64,000 nucleotides of DNA from JAHQVI01 sp963749875. GTDB taxonomy: Bacteria > Pseudomonadota > Alphaproteobacteria > Rhizobiales > Rhodomicrobiaceae. The notes beneath the pieces are model-generated. The model worked only from the letters and a program-made list of their open reading frames with translations. It did not search any database and was not told where the DNA came from. The stretch is taken from NCBI GenBank assembly GCA_963749875.1, contig CAVVOX010000004.1, positions 248,001 through 312,000 on the forward strand, given 5' to 3'. Position 1 is the first letter of the stretch. Every line of letters begins with the position of its first letter. The position numbers were made by a program, and so were the translations under genes. Shown here piece by piece: positions 12,910 to 20,799 of the stretch.

Positions 12910-13284
12910 ATGCGCTGGGAACGCTTCGTGCTTTCGGATTCTCAATGGAGTGTTATCGCTCCGCTCTTGCCGGGCAAGGCGAGCGATTGCGGTGTGACGG
13001 CTCGGGATAACCGGCTGTTTCTCGAAGCCGTGCTGTGGCGCGTTCGTACCGGCGCACCCTGGCGGGATTTGCCATCTGGCTTTGGGGCTTGGAACAGCAT
13101 CTTCCGGCGGTTTCGCCGTTGGGCGATGGCCGGTGTTTTCGGTCGCATTTTCAATGCCTTGTCCGGAGAGCCCGATTTCGAATATATCCTCATCGACGGA
13201 ACGATCGTTAGCGTGCATCAGAAGGCAAGCGGCGCAAAAGGGGGACTCTCGATCAGGCCATCGGCCGCTCAAAAGGCGGCCTGA
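12910..13284 (+). CDS. IS5-family transposase, OrfA frame
   Basis: A 124-residue first frame starting at ATG 12910, behind a GGGAGG ribosome-binding site. It holds the DUF4096-type N-terminal region (MRWERFVLSDSQWSVIAPLL, then GAPWRDLPSGFGAWNSIF) and the first catalytic Asp in ILIDGTIV. The stop is at 13282-13284. In this IS group the active transposase is made by a -1 ribosomal frameshift into the second frame; a candidate slip site AAAAGGG lies at 13236-13242, after which the -1 frame reads GTLDQAIGRSKGGLTTK, the expected continuation. Confidence 0.85.
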   Translation: MRWERFVLSDSQWSVIAPLLPGKASDCGVTARDNRLFLEAVLWRVRTGAPWRDLPSGFGAWNSIFRRFRRWAMAGVFGRIFNALSGEPDFEYILIDGTIVSVHQKASGAKGGLSIRPSAAQKAA

Positions 13285-13295
13285 CAACGAAGATT

Positions 13296-13667
13296 TTGGC
13301 GCTGGTCGATGCCTTGGGCAATCTCGTGCGCTTTTCCTTGTGGCCAGGGCAGCGCCATGACAGCATCGGTGCCTCGGACCTTATCGGGGGACTGACATTT
13401 GAGGCTCTGCTCGGCGACAAAGCCTTCGACAATAACGCTATACGAGACGAGCTGGAGAGGCGCGAAGCGGAGGCCGTCATTCCATCAAAAGCGGATCGAA
13501 AACAGCCGATCCCGCACGATCGGGTCAAATATCGGTGGCGTCATCTCATCGAGAATTACTTTAGCAAAATCAAAGACTTTCGATCCGTGAATACGCGATA
13601 CGACAAAACAGACCTGAGCTACAAAGCCACGATCAACCTTGCCGCTATCGTGATCGCACTGAGATAA
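13296..13667 (+). CDS. IS5-family transposase, OrfB frame
   Basis: The C-terminal DDE part of the transposase: GDKAFDNN supplies the second Asp and the region RHLIENYFSKIKDFR supplies the catalytic Glu. It lies in the -1 frame relative to OrfA and is open from about 13233, so it is most likely expressed as an OrfAB fusion rather than from the ATG at 13296. Both frames look undamaged. Confidence 0.85.
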   Translation: MALVDALGNLVRFSLWPGQRHDSIGASDLIGGLTFEALLGDKAFDNNAIRDELERREAEAVIPSKADRKQPIPHDRVKYRWRHLIENYFSKIKDFRSVNTRYDKTDLSYKATINLAAIVIALR

Positions 13668-13683
13668 TTGTCCACGGACTTTA

Positions 13684-13730
13684 GATCAACCCTCGTTCGA
13701 GTGATTCCACTTGAACGAGGGTTGATCTAG
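13684..13730. repeat. Unit-A palindromic repeat, supplies CPBP stop codon
   Basis: A near-perfect 47-base palindrome from GATCAACCCTCG to CGAGGGTTGATC ending in CTAG (13727-13730). The TAG on the minus strand is the stop codon of the CPBP protease gene. Confidence 0.85.
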
Positions 13731-14668
13731 CGTTCCAGGCTCTGCGCACGGCGCGGATCGGCCAGTGGCGCGGTCGGTTCAAGAAGCGTGGAGAAGCGCC
13801 ACCGGAACATCAGGGGCAGGACAGCGAACGCGAACAGGTAGGGCAGGACCGAAAGCAACAGGAAATGCTGCGCTAACGCGTCGAGGCTGGTCTGAAACAG
13901 CGCATTTGTCTGAAGCGTGCCGCCGGCCGTGCTCAGGACGGCAGTCAAAAAGACATTGTTTGCCGCATGTATCCCGATCGGCAGTTCAAGGCCGTCATCC
14001 AGGACCGCCGTAAGCCCCAGAAGTGCGCTCATCAGAAGATATTCTGTAGCCCCAATCCCATGGTTGCTGGAGAACTCCGGGTTCGGATAGTGCATGACGG
14101 CGAATATCACCGTCACCAGGATCAGGGGCACCAGCTTGTTCCTTGCTAGCAGGGAAATGCCCTGCATCAGATAACCGCGGAAGAACACCTCCTCCAGACT
14201 GGTCTGAACGGGAATCGCCAGGACGGCTATAGCCAGCAGTGGGAAGAATGCCCAAGGGTCGAATTGAAACTGATAGGAGCCAGCGGGCACAACCGCGAAA
14301 ATTACAAAGCCCTGAAGGGCGAACCAGAAGACGAAGCCCGCGAAGACGCGCCGCCAGTCGAAGCGCGCCCGGCCCGTGACCACGGACAGCAGGGATTTCC
14401 GATGAATCCAGTTTATTAAGACCCAGAAAGCGCCAAATCCCAGAACGAATGGGAGCAGAAAAAACAGCAGGAACAAATTTCGGTCAACGCCGGCCGGAAG
14501 GCCGCCGCTCAAGAATGCCCGCGGACTGATGCCGAGCCGCGCCGCCTCCTGAACGATCAGCGCGTAGAGCGGGAATTGCGCCAGGAAGAATACGGCCAGC
14601 ATTCCGAGGATGGTCAGCAGCCAGCGCCACCATCGGTTTCGGCCATCATGCGCCTTTTGAAAAAACAA
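13727..14668 (-). CDS. CPBP family intramembrane glutamic endopeptidase
   Basis: A polytopic membrane protein of about 313 residues with seven or eight hydrophobic segments. The three CPBP/Abi motifs are present: SLEEVFFRGYL (EExxxR), FAVMHYP (FxxxH) and GIHAANNVF (HxxxN). Members cleave prenylated or membrane peptides in some systems; the bacterial substrate is generally unknown. The open frame continues to 14737, but its first residues are read from a palindromic repeat. I prefer the TTG at 14668, preceded by AGGGG. The stop TAG belongs to the CTAG edge of a unit-A repeat, so the original 3' end may have been altered. Confidence 0.8.
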   Translation of the reverse strand: MFFQKAHDGRNRWWRWLLTILGMLAVFFLAQFPLYALIVQEAARLGISPRAFLSGGLPAGVDRNLFLLFFLLPFVLGFGAFWVLINWIHRKSLLSVVTGRARFDWRRVFAGFVFWFALQGFVIFAVVPAGSYQFQFDPWAFFPLLAIAVLAIPVQTSLEEVFFRGYLMQGISLLARNKLVPLILVTVIFAVMHYPNPEFSSNHGIGATEYLLMSALLGLTAVLDDGLELPIGIHAANNVFLTAVLSTAGGTLQTNALFQTSLDALAQHFLLLSVLPYLFAFAVLPLMFRWRFSTLLEPTAPLADPRRAQSLER

Positions 14669-14717
14669 GCCGGCCCCTGATCTCGATGTTCGCAGCAGAA
14701 CGCTGGCCCGGACGAAC

Positions 14718-14825
14718 CTAGCGCAACGCGCGTCCAAACGGACGCGGGAACAGTTGCGCTAACTTATCGATATACATCAACTTAACCCCGTTCAAGTGGT
14801 TCCACTTGAACGGGGGTCGATCCAG
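14718..14825. repeat. Composite B+A palindromic repeat
   Basis: Starts CTAGCGCAACGCG, contains a short unit B (GTCC...GGAC core, closing GTTGCGC) and then a unit A palindrome (CCGTTCAAGTGG/CCACTTGAACGG). The distal edge reads CCAG instead of CTAG. Confidence 0.8.
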
Positions 14826-14867
14826 CGCGGGATCAATTTGAACGGAAACGGTCTCCCCAAATCTAAC

Positions 14868-14970
14868 CGAAATCCCCGTGAAAACGGGGATCCAGGACTC
14901 TGCAGAGACAACTCTATACTGGATGCCCGCTCCCCGCCTCCGCGGGGACAAGCTTCGCGGGCATTTCGGA
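14868..14970. repeat. Other GC-rich inverted repeats
   Basis: Contains GAAATCCCCGT/ACGGGGATCC and CCCCGCCTCCGCGGGG palindromes, the latter nested in GCCCGC...GCGGGC. They look like dispersed intergenic hairpins and fill the rest of the gap between the CPBP gene and the SDR gene. Confidence 0.5.
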
Positions 14971-15000
14971 GCTGTTGTCTCCGATTAAATCGACCGCGCT

Positions 15001-15717
15001 CTAATCCTCTGCCGCAATGATCTGCCCATGGACGTCGCAGTCCGGTGAGGTCAGCTTCAAGATCAGCGGCGCAAGATCCTCCGGCGGCTTCACGCTGCTC
15101 GCATCCTCGCCCGGATAGGCCTGGGCGCGCATTCTGGTCCGTGTCGGGCCCGGATCGAGCAGATTGACCTTGACCGGCGTCGTGCTGACTTCCTCGGCAT
15201 AAGTCTTGACGAGGGCCTCAAGACCCGCTTTCGAAACGGCGTACGGCCCCCAATAGGCGCGGATCTTGCGTGCCGCGCGCGAAGTGAGGAAAAGGGCGCG
15301 TCCCGCTTCCGACCGCCGCAAAAGCGGATCGAGCGAGCGGATCAAGCGCCAATTCGCGGTCAGATTGATGTTGAGGACCTGCTCCCACTCATCCGTCGGC
15401 ACATGGCCAAGCGGGGAAAGACGCCCGAGAATGCCGCCCGCAGCGACGAGCACGTCAAGCCTTTGCCAGCGAGGGTAAAGCGTGGGCCCGAGCGCATCGA
15501 CCTTGTCTCCATGGGCGAGGTTCAGCTTCAGAATCGAGGTGCTGCCGCCCGCCGCGCGGATTTCGTCATCGACCTCTTCCAGCCCGCCGGTCGTGCGGGC
15601 CGACAGGATGACGTGGCATCCGGCCTTGCTGAGCGCGATGGCCGCGGCGCGGCCGATGCCGCGCGAGGCGCCGGTCACGAGCGCGATCCGTTGATTGTCG
15701 TCAGGCGTATCGTTCAT
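15001..15717 (-). CDS. SDR family NAD(P)-dependent oxidoreductase
   Basis: A 238-residue classical short-chain dehydrogenase. The Rossmann motif is LVTGASRGIG near residue 14; the second motif reads LVAAGGI in place of NNAG; the active site has Ser in LTSRAARK and Tyr/Lys in YAVSKAGLEAL. LDPGPTRTRM follows the catalytic helix as usual. The substrate cannot be told. It is the last gene of the minus-strand purine/replication cluster, about 80 bases after purF, a neighbourhood common in Hyphomicrobiales. Confidence 0.85.
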   Translation of the reverse strand: MNDTPDDNQRIALVTGASRGIGRAAAIALSKAGCHVILSARTTGGLEEVDDEIRAAGGSTSILKLNLAHGDKVDALGPTLYPRWQRLDVLVAAGGILGRLSPLGHVPTDEWEQVLNINLTANWRLIRSLDPLLRRSEAGRALFLTSRAARKIRAYWGPYAVSKAGLEALVKTYAEEVSTTPVKVNLLDPGPTRTRMRAQAYPGEDASSVKPPEDLAPLILKLTSPDCDVHGQIIAAED

Positions 15718-15795
15718 ACCGCTTAGATAGCGGATGGTGTGGTGCGATCAAAGCGCTAGATTCGATACCGGAGGCGGCACACGGATAGGAAAGGC

Positions 15796-17286
15796 TCAGC
15801 TCGCCTCGGCGAGGAGGGAAAGCTGGCGTACCGGCGGAGCGTCTTCCAGATCGCGCAGGCGGGTCGGATAATCGCCGGTAAAACAATGGTCGGTGAATTG
15901 CGGCTGCGCCGGGTCACGGTGGTCGTAGCCCATAACGTTGTAGATACCATCGACCGAGAGGAATGCGAGGGAGTTGCAGCCCATGGACTCGCGCATCTCC
16001 TCGAGCGAGTGATTTGCCGCGAGAAGATTTTCCCGATCAGGCGTGTCGATGCCGTAATAGTCCGGCCAGGCGATCGGCGGGCAGGCAATGCGCATATGCA
16101 CCTCTTTGGCGCCGCGCTCATACATCATGCTAATGATTTTTATGGCGGTGGTGCCGCGCACGATGCTGTCGTCGATGAGCACGATCCGCTTGTCTTTCAC
16201 CACGCTCAGGGTCGGATTGTGCTTGAGCTTGACGCCGAGCGCGCGAATGCGCTGCTCCGGCTCGATGAAGGTCCGGCCGACATAGTGATTGCGGATGATG
16301 CCCAGCTCATAGGGCAGCCCCGACTCCTCCGCAAAGCCGATCGCCGCGGGAACGCCAGAATCGGGCACGGGCACGACGACATCGGCCTCGGCCGGCGCCT
16401 CGCGCGCAAGCTGTGCACCGAAATTCTTGCGGACCTCGTAAACGGACCGGCCGCCGAGAACGGAGTCCGGCCGGGAGAAATAGATATATTCGAAGATACA
16501 CGGCCGGGCGGGAGACTTTGGAAACGGCCGGTGACTCTCGATGCCGTCCTTGGAGACGACGACAATCTCCCCGTTCTCGACCTCCCGGACGAATTCGGCG
16601 CCGATGATATCGAAGGCGCAGGTCTCGGAGGCGAAAACATAGGAGTTGCCGAGTTTTCCGAGCATGAGTGGCCGAATGCCGAGCGGATCCCGCGCCCCGA
16701 TCAGCTTCTTGTTGGTCAGACAGACAAGCGCATAGCCGCCTTCGATTTGCAGCAGGGCTTCGATGAGGCGCTCAATGATGCGCGGCTTCTGGCTGCGCGA
16801 AATCAAATGCAGAACGACCTCCGTGTCGGAGGTCGATTGGAAGATCGCGCCGGAATTGATCAGGCTGTCGCGCAGCGTGCGGGCGTTGGTGAGATTTCCG
16901 TTGTGACCGAGAGCGAAACCGCCGGAGCCGAATTCGGCAAAGAGCGGCTGCACATTGCGGAGAACGGTCTCTCCTTGCGTCGAATAGCGGACATGGCCGA
17001 TGCTGGAACGGCCGGGAAGGCGGTCCAGGACCGGCGCTTTGGTGAAATGCTCGCTGACGAGGCCGAGCCGGCGTTCGGAGTGAAATTGCTCGCCGTCGAA
17101 TGTGACGATGCCTGCGGCTTCCTGCCCGCGATGCTGAAGAGCATGGAGCCCCAGAACGGTCAGTGCCGAAGCGTCCGGATGGTCGAAGATGCCGAAGACG
17201 CCGCATTCTTCCCGGAGCTTGTCTTCGACCAGCCATGGCGGCGAAGACAGGAGGAAATTCTCGGCCATGCGGCGTGAGACGTCCAT
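15796..17286 (-). CDS. purF: Amidophosphoribosyltransferase
   Basis: A 496-residue enzyme of the first committed step of purine synthesis: PRPP + glutamine to phosphoribosylamine. The N-terminal Ntn glutaminase has its nucleophile in REECGVFGI (Cys about 28, after a propeptide that would be removed), and the C-terminal phosphoribosyltransferase has the PRPP loop VLIDDSIVRGTT near residue 367. The ATG at 17286 is chosen because GGGAGG lies just upstream; an ATG at 17337 in the same frame lacks such a site. It follows cvpA by 67 bases. Confidence 0.97.
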   Translation of the reverse strand: MDVSRRMAENFLLSSPPWLVEDKLREECGVFGIFDHPDASALTVLGLHALQHRGQEAAGIVTFDGEQFHSERRLGLVSEHFTKAPVLDRLPGRSSIGHVRYSTQGETVLRNVQPLFAEFGSGGFALGHNGNLTNARTLRDSLINSGAIFQSTSDTEVVLHLISRSQKPRIIERLIEALLQIEGGYALVCLTNKKLIGARDPLGIRPLMLGKLGNSYVFASETCAFDIIGAEFVREVENGEIVVVSKDGIESHRPFPKSPARPCIFEYIYFSRPDSVLGGRSVYEVRKNFGAQLAREAPAEADVVVPVPDSGVPAAIGFAEESGLPYELGIIRNHYVGRTFIEPEQRIRALGVKLKHNPTLSVVKDKRIVLIDDSIVRGTTAIKIISMMYERGAKEVHMRIACPPIAWPDYYGIDTPDRENLLAANHSLEEMRESMGCNSLAFLSVDGIYNVMGYDHRDPAQPQFTDHCFTGDYPTRLRDLEDAPPVRQLSLLAEAS

Positions 17287-17352
17287 GCGGACCTCCCTTT
17301 CGGTCATGTCGGAATGCTTCGAGTTATTCGCGGCCACAATACTGCATACACG

Positions 17353-17940
17353 TTACGTAATGCGATATGATGAGGTATATGGCATTTTCAAGACAAAATA
17401 CTGAAGAACTTTTTGCTGCTCCGGCCTGAGATCGGCGTGTTCTCCACTGAAGATTGACGTGGGATTGTCCGGAAGCAGCGAAATAATCGCCCGCCCGGTG
17501 CTCTCGATCACCGGAAGCGCCCGCGCCTCCGTCACCCATCCCGGCAGCGTGTCTTTCGGCATGATAGCGATAAGAAGCTCATAAGCGATCACGACCAGGA
17601 TCAGCCCGCGCACGAGGCCGAAAATGAAGCCGAGCGTTCGGTCCAGAGCACCGACCCGGCTATCCAGGACGCGATCGGAGAGCCGGACCGTGATCAGGCT
17701 TACGACGATCAGCACGATAACGAAGACCGTCGTGATCAGCACGCCGTCCGCCAGAATATCGGGCTGTATGAGATAGCGGACGCGGTCGCGATAGAGCGGA
17801 TAGACAAATAACGCGGCAACTGCCGCGAGCGCCCAGGACATGATCGAGAGCATCTCGCGCGTCAGGCCCCGCAACATTGCGAGCGCGCCGGAGATCAGCA
17901 TGATCAAAACTAAGATGACATCAAGCCATTGAAACGGCAT
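17353..17940 (-). CDS. cvpA: CvpA family membrane protein
   Basis: A 195-residue inner-membrane protein with about four transmembrane segments (residues 5-25, 30-50, 65-85, 105-130) and a hydrophilic tail. The pattern GLTREMLSIMSWALA and GALDRTLGFIFGLVRGLI is typical of CvpA/colicin V production proteins. Its place directly before purF is conserved in many proteobacteria. The molecular role is poorly defined. Confidence 0.9.
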   Translation of the reverse strand: MPFQWLDVILVLIMLISGALAMLRGLTREMLSIMSWALAAVAALFVYPLYRDRVRYLIQPDILADGVLITTVFVIVLIVVSLITVRLSDRVLDSRVGALDRTLGFIFGLVRGLILVVIAYELLIAIMPKDTLPGWVTEARALPVIESTGRAIISLLPDNPTSIFSGEHADLRPEQQKVLQYFVLKMPYTSSYRIT

Positions 17941-18044
17941 GCCCCACCTCTATTACGGAACGCGATTGGCAGAAGCCGCACATATTCCGGTCTTACCGCC
18001 CTTCATCCGATCCTCGTTTTGCAGCCGGTCTGCATATCCCTGCC

Positions 18045-19451
18045 TCAGCCTGCCGCCACGCGCCGTCGTTCTGAAGCATCCACGTCGCCGACGAACTCCT
18101 CCGCCAGGTCGGAGAGATGCTTGAGAGGCGTCGTCCGCAATCCGGAAGCGATTTCGGAGACCTCGCCAAATGCAGGCGCGACGGCTGCGGTGAAGCCAAG
18201 CTTCTCGGCTTCTTTAAGCCGCATGGCCGCATGGCTGACAGGCCGTATTGCGCCAGACAAGCTCACTTCTCCGAAATAGACGGTATTGCCACCCAAAGCA
18301 ACGCCGGAGTGTGCGGACAGTAGCGCCGCTGCCACTGCCACATCGGCAGCTGGCTCGGAAATACGCAAGCCGCCGGCAACATTAAGGTAAATATCCTGGG
18401 CGCCGAGCTTGAAGCCGCAGCGGGCGTCCAGGACGGCAAGGATCATCGAAAGCCGGTTGGCGTCCCATCCGACCACCGCGCGACGGGGTGCGGCAAATGG
18501 CGAGGGGGCAACGAGCGCCTGGATCTCCACAAGGATCGGCCTTGTGCCTTCGACCCCTGCGAAAACCGCCGCGCCGGGGCTTATGGCGTCGCGTTCGCCC
18601 AGGAATAACTCGGAAGGGTTCGTCACCTCTTTCAAGCCGGCGCTGCCCATTTCGAACACGCCGACCTCGTTTGCCGGGCCGAAGCGGTTCTTCACGGAGC
18701 GGAGCAGCCGGAACAGATGGCTGTTATCGCCCTCGAAATAGAGGACAGTATCCACCATGTGCTCGACGACCTTCGGTCCGGCGATCTGGCCGTCTTTGGT
18801 GACATGGCCAACCAGAACAACCGCCGAGGATTTGCGCTTCGCATAGGCGACAAGCGCCTGGACCGATGCGCGCACCTGGCTGACCGTGCCCGGTGCGGCT
18901 TCGAGCAGGTCGGTCCAGAGCGTCTGGATCGAATCGATGACGATGAGGTCCGGCGGCGGACCGGATTCCAATGTCGAAATGATCGTCGATGTGTTGGTCT
19001 CCGGCGCCAGCGCGACGGGCGTTTGCGCAACGCCGAGCCGCTTGGCGCGCATCCGGATCTGCTGCGCGGCTTCTTCGCCGGAAAAATAGACGGCCAACTT
19101 GCCCGAGGCGGCCAGTTGCGCGGCGAGCTGCAGGAGCAGCGTGGACTTGCCGATGCCGGGATCGCCAGCGAGCAGAATCGCGGCCCCAGGCGCAAGCCCG
19201 CCGCCGGTCACGCGGTCGAATTCCCCGATCCCGGTCTGAAGGCGCGGAAGCGGTTCGGTCTCGTCGTTCAGCGATTCGAGCTGAGCGGCGGACGGGCGCC
19301 CTTTGCGTTTGGCCTTCGCATCCATGGGAGAGGCCGCCGCCGCTTCCTCGGCGAGCGTATTCCATTCCCCGCAAGCCGGACAGCGGCCGGCCCAGCGCGG
19401 GCTTGTCGCGCCGCAGGATTGGCAGACGAATTCACGCGCGATCTTTGCCAT
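18045..19451 (-). CDS. radA: DNA repair protein RadA
   Basis: A 468-residue RecA-related branch-migration ATPase. The N-terminal C4 zinc finger is CQSCGATSPRWAGRCPACG (residues about 10-28), Walker A is GDPGIGKST near 90, the RadA-specific motif is KNRFG near 250, and the C-terminal Lon-like domain follows (for example GGLRISEPAADVAVAAAL). Its start overlaps the alr stop by 20 bases, pointing to one transcript with alr. Confidence 0.97.
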   Translation of the reverse strand: MAKIAREFVCQSCGATSPRWAGRCPACGEWNTLAEEAAAASPMDAKAKRKGRPSAAQLESLNDETEPLPRLQTGIGEFDRVTGGGLAPGAAILLAGDPGIGKSTLLLQLAAQLAASGKLAVYFSGEEAAQQIRMRAKRLGVAQTPVALAPETNTSTIISTLESGPPPDLIVIDSIQTLWTDLLEAAPGTVSQVRASVQALVAYAKRKSSAVVLVGHVTKDGQIAGPKVVEHMVDTVLYFEGDNSHLFRLLRSVKNRFGPANEVGVFEMGSAGLKEVTNPSELFLGERDAISPGAAVFAGVEGTRPILVEIQALVAPSPFAAPRRAVVGWDANRLSMILAVLDARCGFKLGAQDIYLNVAGGLRISEPAADVAVAAALLSAHSGVALGGNTVYFGEVSLSGAIRPVSHAAMRLKEAEKLGFTAAVAPAFGEVSEIASGLRTTPLKHLSDLAEEFVGDVDASERRRVAAG

Positions 19452-20619
19452 GCCGATGGTCCTTGCTTGCGCCGCCTCCGCCGTCCGCCTGTGTATAGAC
19501 CCGGAGGTAGCGCGATCCGAGACTGGTCAGGATTTCATACGCCATTGTCCCGGCGAGTTCGCCTGCGTCATCTACGGTAAATTCCGGACCGATCAGCTCG
19601 ACGAAGCCGCCGCGCCGAGCGCAGTCCGGCGGCAGGTCGGTGATGTCGAACACGATCAGGTCCATGGAGACGCGGCCGAGGATCGGCAAGGGCCGGCCAT
19701 CGAGATGAGCCGTGGCGCCCTTGCGCCCGTCCTTCGAGCCGAGCGCCCGGAAATAACCGTCGGCATAACCGACGGCAACGGTGACGTAGCGCGTAGGGCG
19801 CTCAAGCGTGAGCGCGGCCCCATAGCCGACGGTTTCGCCGGGCGCGGCTTCGCCGAGCTGGATGATGCGCCCGTAAAGACGGATGACGGGCTCCATCGGA
19901 TTGGCGAGCCCGGTGAAGGGATTGCCTCCGTAAAGGGCGATACCGGGCCGGACGAGGTCGAAGCCGAAATCCGGGCCAAGGAAGATCCCCGCCGAATTGG
20001 CCAAACTCAATGGCGCCGCCGGGAGCGCAGCGGCGAAGGCGGCGAATTCATCGCGTTGCCGCCTGTTCTTCGAATGGGCCGGTGTGTCGGCGCAGGCAAG
20101 ATGGCTCATAAGCAGGCTGACTTCGAAGCCGCTCAGCCATTCCGGGCGGTCCAGGAGCCGCCGCCGATCGGCCGTTTTGAGGCCGAGCCGGTTCATCCCC
20201 GTGTCGATATGAATGGCGGCGGGCAGTTTTTTCTCCCCGGCCCGGCAGAAACCGGCCCATTCCTCGATTTCCGCCATGTCGTCGAGCACGGGCCGGAGGC
20301 GATGGGCCGCGAATTCCGCCGCGCTGCCCGGAAACAGACCGTCGAGCACATAGATTGCGGCGTCGGGAATTGCGGCGCGCAGTGTCTGCGCTTCATCGAG
20401 CGTTGCGACGAAAAATGTCCGGCAGCCCTTGGCCGAAAGAGCCGTGGCGACCTGCGTGGCGCCAACGCCATAGCCGTCCGCCTTTACGACGGCCGCGCAT
20501 TCGGCGGGACCGACCCTCTCGCGCAACGTGTCGTAATTGCGCCCGAGCGCACCAAGATCGACCGCCAGAACGCCGGTCGCCGAAGCCGGGACTCTTGTGC
20601 CATCGAGCAGGCCGTTCAA
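19432..20619 (-). CDS. alr: Alanine racemase
   Basis: A 395-residue PLP enzyme making D-alanine for peptidoglycan. The PLP lysine is in VVKADGYGVG (about residue 44) and the catalytic Tyr in VGYGAALTL. The start is a TTG at 20619, set by the strong GGAAGGGGG site before it. The open frame extends upstream to 20769 only by reading through an inserted palindromic repeat, so those residues are not part of the protein. Lies between dnaB and radA in the conserved order. Confidence 0.92.
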   Translation of the reverse strand: MNGLLDGTRVPASATGVLAVDLGALGRNYDTLRERVGPAECAAVVKADGYGVGATQVATALSAKGCRTFFVATLDEAQTLRAAIPDAAIYVLDGLFPGSAAEFAAHRLRPVLDDMAEIEEWAGFCRAGEKKLPAAIHIDTGMNRLGLKTADRRRLLDRPEWLSGFEVSLLMSHLACADTPAHSKNRRQRDEFAAFAAALPAAPLSLANSAGIFLGPDFGFDLVRPGIALYGGNPFTGLANPMEPVIRLYGRIIQLGEAAPGETVGYGAALTLERPTRYVTVAVGYADGYFRALGSKDGRKGATAHLDGRPLPILGRVSMDLIVFDITDLPPDCARRGGFVELIGPEFTVDDAGELAGTMAYEILTSLGSRYLRVYTQADGGGGASKDHRHGKDRA

Positions 20620-20669
20620 GCAGCTTTCCCCCTTCCGGTCATGACCGCGCCGATCGCCATCATCGCGGC

Positions 20670-20799
20670 CTAGCGCAACGCGCGTCCAAGCATGTCCCCA
20701 CGAAGGCAGGGTTGGACGCGGGAACAGTTGCGCTCGTCTTTTGATATAGATCAACTTAACCTCGTCCAAGTGATTCCACTTGAACGAGGGTTGATCTAG
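20670..20799. repeat. Full composite B+A repeat, supplies dnaB stop codon
   Basis: A 130-base element flanked by CTAG on both sides (20670-20673 and 20796-20799). Unit B runs GCGCAACGCGCGTCC ... GGACGCGGGAACAGTTGCGC; a linker CGTCTTTTGATATA follows; unit A runs GATCAACTTAACCTCG ... CGAGGGTTGATC. The right CTAG gives the TAG stop of dnaB. It separates dnaB from alr. Confidence 0.9.

Larger units (their letters stand above)
12839..13682 (+). mobile_element. IS5-family element (IS427-like group)
   Basis: About 0.84 kb with imperfect inverted ends sharing CCGTGGACAAT (left, 12842-12852) and its complement ATTGTCCACGG (right, 13667-13677). Two overlapping frames encode the transposase. The left end abuts the CTAG that bounds the IS630 remnant and the right end abuts TAGATCAACC of a unit-A repeat, so it is wedged between two other elements. 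Confidence 0.85.

Noticed and set aside
15886..17277. 463-codon open frame antisense to purF
   Set aside because: A mirror of the GC-rich codon use of purF; the minus-strand protein carries all catalytic motifs.
19303..20673. 456-codon open frame antisense to alr and radA
   Set aside because: Shadow frame over two well-supported genes and without recognisable domains.
20619..20769. N-terminal extension of alanine racemase
   Set aside because: The extra 50 residues are translated from a palindromic repeat; the TTG at 20619 has a strong ribosome-binding site.
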